From positions 1,488,001 through 1,552,000 of the forward strand of contig NZ_JANADP010000001.1 in assembly GCF_024199945.1 (NCBI RefSeq): DNA of 64,000 nucleotides. Reading direction: 5' to 3'. The notes under the pieces are model-generated. The model ran no database searches. It saw only the letters and a program-made list of their open reading frames with translations, and had not been told where the DNA came from. This stretch comes from Bradyrhizobium sp. CCGUVB4N (GTDB lineage Bacteria > Pseudomonadota > Alphaproteobacteria > Rhizobiales > Xanthobacteraceae). Position 1 is the first letter of the stretch. Each line of letters opens with the position of its first letter. The position numbers and the translations under genes were made by a program. Below, piece after piece: positions 57,678 to 64,000 of this stretch.

Positions 57678-60600
57678 ATGAGAGACGTCACCAGGCGTAG
57701 GAACGCACAGATTTCTAACTTCGAGGCGGGCAGCACCGCTCGGGATGATGAATCTCAATTCGCGTCTTGGCGCGGCGATGGAGCTAGCGGAACGTTCGGA
57801 ACTGTGCTTGGGCGGATGCGCTCTGGGCCTCAAGATGCTGAGGCTCCCTCAACACGCAGCGCGTCCGTGCCTGGCGATGATCGTTGCGATACTTCGTCCG
57901 ATCCTAGCCTTGACGCAGATGGAACCGGAGCGGGTGCGCCGTACGTAGCCAGTGGCGGGCGCGATCGGTCCGCGGGACACAAGCGTGGCGCCCAAACTCG
58001 GAGGCCGAGCTCCTCTCGTTCCGGTGTTGATCCCTTCGAAGTCGATCTGCCGCCGGAAAGCTCGCAAACAGGTGCGATGCAACTGCGCCGAGGTGTGTCG
58101 GGACGTGACGCGGAACCGGGAACGCATCGTGGCAGCGAAGAAGGAGGTCATAGCGCCCCCGATTGGCGTCATACCACCTATCGCAACGCGCAAGATCCCG
58201 AAGGCGGCTTAACCCATTCTCGTCTTGCGGATCGGCGAGGTAACGGAGCCACTGAAAGTTCGCGAACGAGCAAACTTGCGCCGCACGCGCAATCGGCCTC
58301 GCTGCTTCCCTCCAGGGCAGGTAAGCGCCGCTTCGACGAGCTGGCTGGGCACCACCCGCATGCCGCGACTTCGGATCGGTATGGACGTGCAGAGTTCGAG
58401 AGCGGAAAAGTTCGTGCAGCGATCGAGACCATTGACCGGGCTGCTCGCGCGCATGACTTTTATCAATTCTCTCGAACCGTGGTCGATCATACACAACAGA
58501 ACAATCGCAAGCAGTTGAAGATGCCTGGGCTGGCAGCTTTTCTGCAAAGGGCCGCGACTCTTTTCAAGACTGAATTCGTCCCGCTATGGGAAGACAATCT
58601 CCGCTACCGGCAATCCTGGGGCTACGCTACGACCTGCAATGCAGTGAGCCGGGAGGCCGGAGGTCAAGCGGGTATAGACGCTTGCAAGGCCATGGCAGCG
58701 CGACTGTCGGGACTTGATGACTCCCTCATGAGGAAAGTCGACCTCAAGGCGTTTTCCCTTTTTGCGACGTCATTCGGGCGGCACACACAATCGAGTAGGT
58801 GTCGAAATGGAACAGTCAGGATCGCCGAGTTCTTTCGCGATGATCATGAAGCGCTTCAGGAGCTGAACGAACAGAGTCTCGCCTTGCTCGCGAACGGATT
58901 TAGCAAGTGGCCGGAACGGGCGGAGTGTCGGCAAGCCACGGTCGCGATTGCGAGCGAAGTCTGTCGCCGCGCACGCGGTGCGGGGATCTCCCATGCCACT
59001 CAGCAGCAACTGTCCAATCTGGCAAACGCCTTCTGCAAATGGCCCGACGAGGCGAAGTGCTGCCGGGCGACCGTCGTGATTGCCGATGACGTGTCCGGTC
59101 GCGCACAACTTTCCGACTTCAATCCGCAGGCACTTACGAACCTAGCGAATGCGTTCGGCAAGTGGCCGGACCGAACAAGCTGTAAGCTCGCGACGATCGC
59201 CATCGCCAGGGAGGTTGCCGGGCGCCGGCTGGGTAATTTTGAGCCGCAGGGCCTAGCGAACCTGGTGAACGGCTTCGACAAGTGGCCGGACGAACGGCCT
59301 ACCCGGCAAGCGGCCGTTGCAATTGCCGGTGAGATCTGCCGCCGGGACATCTCTGCGTTTAATCATCAGAACCTATCCCTCCTCGCAAACGGCTTCAGCA
59401 AATGGCCGGACGAGGAGAACTGTCGCGCGGCCATAGTGGCCATCGCCGCGGAGGTCCTCCGCCGCGGGCTCGGCCATTTCACGCCACAGGCATTGGTGAA
59501 CCTCGTGAGCGGTTTCAGCAAGCGGCCCGAGGAAGCGGACTGTCGCGCGGCGACAGCGGCAATCGCCGGCGCGGTCCTGGGCGGGCGATTGCGTGGTCTT
59601 ACTCCGCAGGGCCAGACCGTCCTGGTAAACGGCTTCAGCAAATGGCCGGAGGATCCGACCTGTCGTGCGGGTACCGTGGTCATAGCCTCTGAGGTTCTTG
59701 AGTTCGCCCGCCGAACCGATGGTCTTTCTGACTATCCTGTACAAGCTCTCGCTGTGGCGGCGAATGGTTTCAGCAAGTGGCCGCATGAGAGGGGCTGTCG
59801 TCAGGCAACCGTCGCGATTGCCGACGAGATCCTCAGGCTTCCTGGCCGCCTTTCTCATTGTACGCCGCCGGAACTGGCCAGTCTGGCAAACGGTTTCAGC
59901 AAGTGGCAGACAGAGCCGGCCTGCGGCGAAGGTATAGGCGCAGTCGCCCGAGAGACCCTCGGCCGTGCCGACCGCGACAGTCGGCTCACTGGCTTTACCG
60001 AGCAGTCGCTCTCGAATCTGGCGAATGCTTTCAGCAAATGGCCAGACCAGATGCCTGTGCTTCAAGCCACGATCGCAATCGCCGGTGAGGTTCTCAGCCG
60101 CTCCGGTCGGCTTTCGGCTTTTACCCGCCAGCAATCCGCGAGCCTGGTGAACGGCTTTTGCAAGTGGCCGACTGATGAGAGCTGTCGCCGCGCAACAGCG
60201 GCGATCGCCCGCGAGCTATGCGACCGCAGCAGGCTATCCGGTTCTGATAGCCAGGGACTGTCGAACCTGCTGAACGGCTTTGGCAAGTGGCCTGCAGACG
60301 AAGACTGCTCCGAAGCCGCCGCCGCGATCGCTCGGGAGATCCTCAGCCGCCGGCGCCTCTGCTATTTTACTCCGCAGCAACAGGCCGACGTGATGAACAG
60401 CTTCATCAAATGGCGTGGAGAGATATCGTGCACCCAGGTGATGGTACACCTTGCGCGGGACCTTGGTCGGGGAGGGGAGCGATTCGCTGCTTTCAACACG
60501 CATCAGCTCAGCATGATCGCCAACGCTGTGGGACGAAGTTTCATCAGGGCTGAGGAAGGTGGAGAGATTGGCGACGCCACTTTGCTCAAAGACCGGTTAC

Positions 60601-63600
60601 AGCAGCTGGTTCACTACTTGCACTATGCAAATGATCGGCTCGAGCAGGCCGATGTCTTGAGCATAACCAACATCTTCAAGGCGATTGGAAAGGCCCGGCT
60701 TTTTGACGAACTCGGTTTGCTCGCACCGACAGGCTTGACTAGGCTCGAGGAATTGCTCCATGCCTCGGGCTTTGCTCACGAGAACAACCTCGAATCCATG
60801 GGCAATATTTGTATCGCCCTGCTGCCGTTGGCGCGCAGCCCACAGAAGTCGATGCAGTGGCACCGCAGGCAGGCTCTCAACCTGCTCAACGATCTGCAAC
60901 CAGTATTGGAGCAAAAAATAGCGGCTTATCTGGCGGCAAGCAAAGCCGAGCGGCGGACCCAGAGTTCGTTTTCGGCCCGCCGTCCCGCACTCTCGATTTT
61001 TCAGGTGCTCAAAGCGCGCAAGGTCTTGGAGACTTTGTACCGTCGGCCGTATGTCGAGGGCAACAAGTCTGATTTGGCGATGAGGCGGCAACAGCTGGAG
61101 CATGTGACCAAGAAGATCCTGGCAGACACACGAGCCCTGATCGAAGGCGATCTTTCCAACATGAGCTGGAATCTGATCGCGCAGATCGAGGCGGACGATG
61201 TGGTTGACGCGCTAGACTCATTCATGTCGTTCGATGAGGGCGCGATCCAAGCTCAACATCCCTCGTCCGTCTTCGATACGCACCAGGTGTTACGAACCAT
61301 GGATCACGAGCCTAGACCGCCGCAGGGCAAGGCAGGACTGATGCAGTTGACGGTCGTGGACATGCAGGGGCGCCGACTGCCCATGGCACCCGAGACGCGA
61401 TATTCGATGTTTCATCGCTTGACCTCGGGAGCGTTGCCGGTCGTTGCGGTGCAACTGCCGAAAAAGCCAAGCCCCTTCATGTTGAGGCGCGTGTTCTGTG
61501 TCGACGATGTGCCCTACCGGATGGACCTGTTCGGCGGGAGTAAGTTAAAGGCACCGAAACCAACCCTGTCGCAGATTGCTGCCGTCGCTCCAGGCGAGCA
61601 AAGACCCGCGGCTTCCGGCGGGAAGCTGTTGGCGATTCCGTATGCCGACACCGCACCGGGCACGGCGTTCGAGCGGCTATCGCGCGCCTGGGCCCCTTTT
61701 AAGGAAGCATATTATTATACTCAGCGCAGGGGATTTGCCGCGCCACCTGTGATCAAAGATCTTGGCCCTCATGACTACGCCCTGGAAGGAACCTTTAAGT
61801 TGTCGCTGCTGCCGGACCGCGCTGCCGGCGAGGAACATCCCTTTAAGCTGATTGGACCAGACGGGCCGATCGCTTTGCGCCCGCACGATGGCTGCGGCTT
61901 CATCAGAGCCTCGTTAGCCGAGCGCATGTTAGCTGTTCGCCGAGGTGGTCAGCAGGAAGGTCCTGATCGGCTACTTGCCTACGGTGAGGAAAGGAAGGCG
62001 TCGCTGCCCGCCGCGGCGCTGCAATTTTATTCGCGCAGCGAGCAAGTGGCGCAGGAAGTGAGCGAGAAAACCAGGAGCTGGCTTGAGAGCAGAAACGGGG
62101 AGCCACTGAGTTCGGAACAGCTGTATCGTACCGTGACGGCCGGACACATCGAAGCCCCCGGCGCGATCGCCGTGCCCTCCGATGATGGCCATCTGCACGT
62201 GCCTAAGCTCAAGAGCGCTACATTGGCTGGGGCGGCTGGTGTGCTGATCGGCCGCTCGCCATACGACAAGGCAAACCTTCGCCCGTTCACCACCGAGCGC
62301 GTAAAGACGGCATCTGAAGGTGACCCCACAGCGGCGTTCCTCGATAAATGCGTGGCGATGCAATACAGCTTCAATGTTGCCGAGAAGTCGGGTGATCAGC
62401 TGGCGGCCGACGATCCGACCTTTTTCGCAAAAGGCATTCTGATCGTGGTGCCTGATGAGGCGTGGCCGGCCAACTATCGAGATCGCGGGCTGGTGATGTC
62501 GGCTGAGGACGTGAAGTCCCATTCGAACTGGACCGAGCGCAAGGACCGCGTGACGGCGGACACCTCACTCGATTGTGTCGGCATGCTCCAAGCCACCGAG
62601 GTCTTCGCTCCCGGGTCCCTGGTTGCCGTCCCGCCCGATGAACAGAAAAAGCTCGACGGCGATTTCGATGGGGACACCGTCATTATTATCGGGGACCGGC
62701 CGCAACTTTATGAGCATGTCCGGCAGTTTGATGCCGAGGAGCAGGCTCGCGGAGTCCGCTCACTCAAGCCGCCGAAGTCGCATACCCCCGCGATCGAGAA
62801 CGGCAGGTACCAATTCAGTCGTGGCAACCAGATCCTGGCAGCCACCCAGGATACCTTGGAAACTTATAGCACTCTGCAGAGAAACTTTCTGGCTCAATCC
62901 GATCAAGCCCGGCGCTGGTTTGCGGAACGGGCCATCTTTGGCATCTACGAGGGCGTTGACCACGAGCTCAGGCAAGAGATCCGAGACTTATTGAATCGGG
63001 AGGAGACGAGCGGGCAGGATATTCAGGCGACGCTGGAAAGGGCGATGCGCGAGATCGACCTCGCAGATCACCCAATCGCTCGCGAGGTCACCGAATTGCT
63101 CGTGGCCGACTTAGAGGCGTGGGCTTCGAGCGCGGATACGCCGGTCCCGGTCGAACAAGAAAGCGCCACCGATCTCGACCCTGGGCTGAGCCAAACGGCT
63201 TGCGAGCTTTTTCCGGACTTGGCGGACGCCTATCGGGCCTCCGCTCACCCGAGAGACCGCGTCGTGGCCTTACTCGATCAATATCCTGCGCGCATCGATC
63301 CACGACCGGATGGTTACGAGCCGGACGACGTCGTACAAAGCGCAATCAACCTTCTCAGCCTCGGTAACAAGGTCGGGACCGACGCCTATAAATCCGATAC
63401 AAGTGCCCGCCTATTCCTTAAAAAAGGCCAGCACCTTCAGCGCCTCCTGCACAAGACGCCGGGCCTGAATGCCGTGCCCTATATCAAAGGCGTAGCTGCC
63501 ACACTCATGCATGGCAGGTTCGATGTCGATACGTCCCTGGACGATCTGAAGGACAACCCGACACTGGCGGCTTCAGTCATGGAAGCCTCAATCAAGCTTG

Positions 63601-64000
63601 CTGCCGACAAACACATCCTCCCTAAGAGCTCCGGTCGACAGCTCTCGACGGAGGATTCCGCTATGGCGATGATTTTGACCAGCGCGGAGGCTGCCGACCG
63701 CGCCAGGGCGGAGTCTGCCAGGGCCGTTGAAGAAGAGACCGACATTACCTCGGCGACCCTTCGGGTCGCCGAGATACTCAGGCGGGCGGATATCGAGGTG
63801 AGCATGCCTCGTTTAAATCGCTGCTTGAGATCAAAGGAGTCGATGACAGACCAATTGACCGGAGCGATCATCAAGTCTGACGGCAACGCCCAGCTGATCA
63901 GCAGCGCCGTGCGTCATCTCTTCACGATCCCTGACAAGGATTTCACACGTGGTTTCAAGAAGGCCATATTGGCGTTCGATGAGCGGGGCTACGCCGAGGT
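57678..64000 (+). CDS. SKWP-repeat type III effector with RNA-polymerase-like motif, 3' end off window
   Basis: Open frame of 2,107 codons to the window edge. ATG 57678 has GGAGA about 8 nt upstream and an in-frame TAA at 57624. Ser/Arg-rich N-terminus, helical region, then about 13 SKWP repeats (58.89-60.45 kb; for example NGFSKWPDEENCRAAIVAIA). After the repeats come further domains aligned with the minus-strand paralogue at 1-5950. Residues 1662-1666 are DFDGD (62661-62675), inside KKLDGDFDGDTVIII, and a QD pair follows at 1724-1725 (ATQDTLETY). VLIGRSPYDK lies upstream. This order resembles the catalytic barrel of RNA polymerase beta-prime and eukaryotic RdRPs. No Sec signal is seen. The function of XopAD/RipS proteins is unknown. 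Confidence 0.88.
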   Translation, partial: MRDVTRRRNAQISNFEAGSTARDDESQFASWRGDGASGTFGTVLGRMRSGPQDAEAPSTRSASVPGDDRCDTSSDPSLDADGTGAGAPYVASGGRDRSAGHKRGAQTRRPSSSRSGVDPFEVDLPPESSQTGAMQLRRGVSGRDAEPGTHRGSEEGGHSAPDWRHTTYRNAQDPEGGLTHSRLADRRGNGATESSRTSKLAPHAQSASLLPSRAGKRRFDELAGHHPHAATSDRYGRAEFESGKVRAAIETIDRAARAHDFYQFSRTVVDHTQQNNRKQLKMPGLAAFLQRAATLFKTEFVPLWEDNLRYRQSWGYATTCNAVSREAGGQAGIDACKAMAARLSGLDDSLMRKVDLKAFSLFATSFGRHTQSSRCRNGTVRIAEFFRDDHEALQELNEQSLALLANGFSKWPERAECRQATVAIASEVCRRARGAGISHATQQQLSNLANAFCKWPDEAKCCRATVVIADDVSGRAQLSDFNPQALTNLANAFGKWPDRTSCKLATIAIAREVAGRRLGNFEPQGLANLVNGFDKWPDERPTRQAAVAIAGEICRRDISAFNHQNLSLLANGFSKWPDEENCRAAIVAIAAEVLRRGLGHFTPQALVNLVSGFSKRPEEADCRAATAAIAGAVLGGRLRGLTPQGQTVLVNGFSKWPEDPTCRAGTVVIASEVLEFARRTDGLSDYPVQALAVAANGFSKWPHERGCRQATVAIADEILRLPGRLSHCTPPELASLANGFSKWQTEPACGEGIGAVARETLGRADRDSRLTGFTEQSLSNLANAFSKWPDQMPVLQATIAIAGEVLSRSGRLSAFTRQQSASLVNGFCKWPTDESCRRATAAIARELCDRSRLSGSDSQGLSNLLNGFGKWPADEDCSEAAAAIAREILSRRRLCYFTPQQQADVMNSFIKWRGEISCTQVMVHLARDLGRGGERFAAFNTHQLSMIANAVGRSFIRAEEGGEIGDATLLKDRLQQLVHYLHYANDRLEQADVLSITNIFKAIGKARLFDELGLLAPTGLTRLEELLHASGFAHENNLESMGNICIALLPLARSPQKSMQWHRRQALNLLNDLQPVLEQKIAAYLAASKAERRTQSSFSARRPALSIFQVLKARKVLETLYRRPYVEGNKSDLAMRRQQLEHVTKKILADTRALIEGDLSNMSWNLIAQIEADDVVDALDSFMSFDEGAIQAQHPSSVFDTHQVLRTMDHEPRPPQGKAGLMQLTVVDMQGRRLPMAPETRYSMFHRLTSGALPVVAVQLPKKPSPFMLRRVFCVDDVPYRMDLFGGSKLKAPKPTLSQIAAVAPGEQRPAASGGKLLAIPYADTAPGTAFERLSRAWAPFKEAYYYTQRRGFAAPPVIKDLGPHDYALEGTFKLSLLPDRAAGEEHPFKLIGPDGPIALRPHDGCGFIRASLAERMLAVRRGGQQEGPDRLLAYGEERKASLPAAALQFYSRSEQVAQEVSEKTRSWLESRNGEPLSSEQLYRTVTAGHIEAPGAIAVPSDDGHLHVPKLKSATLAGAAGVLIGRSPYDKANLRPFTTERVKTASEGDPTAAFLDKCVAMQYSFNVAEKSGDQLAADDPTFFAKGILIVVPDEAWPANYRDRGLVMSAEDVKSHSNWTERKDRVTADTSLDCVGMLQATEVFAPGSLVAVPPDEQKKLDGDFDGDTVIIIGDRPQLYEHVRQFDAEEQARGVRSLKPPKSHTPAIENGRYQFSRGNQILAATQDTLETYSTLQRNFLAQSDQARRWFAERAIFGIYEGVDHELRQEIRDLLNREETSGQDIQATLERAMREIDLADHPIAREVTELLVADLEAWASSADTPVPVEQESATDLDPGLSQTACELFPDLADAYRASAHPRDRVVALLDQYPARIDPRPDGYEPDDVVQSAINLLSLGNKVGTDAYKSDTSARLFLKKGQHLQRLLHKTPGLNAVPYIKGVAATLMHGRFDVDTSLDDLKDNPTLAASVMEASIKLAADKHILPKSSGRQLSTEDSAMAMILTSAEAADRARAESARAVEEETDITSATLRVAEILRRADIEVSMPRLNRCLRSKESMTDQLTGAIIKSDGNAQLISSAVRHLFTIPDKDFTRGFKKAILAFDERGYAE
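58890..60440 (+). repeat. Tandem SKWP-coding repeats, about 13 units
   Basis: Units of 40-45 codons with a core such as NGFSKWP, ANAFGKWP or NGFCKWP. Some cores vary (FSKRPE, FSKWQT, FIKWRG). About half as many units as in the left paralogue. Confidence 0.85.

Overview
The window looks like a rhizobial symbiosis island, most likely Bradyrhizobium. The sequence evidence is a 47-bp nod box upstream of ttsI, at least five good TtsI-binding tts boxes, a near-complete rhizobial type III secretion system (rhc/nop/nol) in the usual rhizobial order, several plant-directed effectors, and a dense layer of decayed insertion sequences. Species cannot be assigned from sequence alone.

Layout. 1-5950 (minus): a giant SKWP-repeat effector (XopAD/RipS type) running off the left edge, with about 25 repeats. 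5.95-8.8 kb: IS4 and integrase remnants. 8.8-11 kb: an AbiE toxin-antitoxin pair with operator-like repeats, then an HTH gene. 11-13.8 kb: truncated S1/P1 nuclease, IS66 debris, and an intact LRR-Fic effector resembling AvrAC/XopAC. 14-18.4 kb: broken transposase, then a chromosome-like patch (NicO permease remnant, L,D-transpeptidase, Zur-boxed COG0523 GTPase, scpB remnant). 19-25 kb: GNAT protein, IS1380 and IS630 remnants, a NopP effector and a dead GNAT. 25.5-28.3 kb: a multi-PAS sensor kinase.

T3SS. 28.4-35.9 kb holds the translocon gene nopX (minus) and the operon of two small exported proteins, rhcD (y4yQ), a 179-aa unknown, y4yS, rhcV and a small lipoprotein. 36.2-40 kb is IS material: an IS1634-type element nested in an IS481-type element, then IS3. 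40.3-41.1 kb is a GH12 endoglucanase behind a near-consensus tts box. 41.1-42.9 kb is degenerate and contains a dead nopP fragment. 42.96-52.3 kb is rhcC1 (minus) and nopB-rhcJ-nolU-rhcL-rhcN-rhcO-rhcQ-rhcR-rhcS-rhcT-rhcU (plus). 52.3-55.2 kb is the ttsI-rhcC2-y4xK operon (minus) with its nod box at 55.53 kb.

57.1-64 kb is a second SKWP-repeat effector (plus, about 13 repeats) running off the right edge. It carries a DFDGD motif, followed by a QD motif, in the style of the catalytic barrel of cellular RNA polymerases. The left paralogue is cut by the window edge just before the equivalent position.

Expected working model: flavonoid-activated NodD binds the nod box and drives ttsI. TtsI, which has Glu at the usual phospho-Asp position, activates tts boxes in front of the apparatus operons and effectors, and the Rhc machine exports NopX, the pilus proteins and the effectors. 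Most lineage-specific content lies between the apparatus blocks, in IS-rich tracts full of gene fragments.
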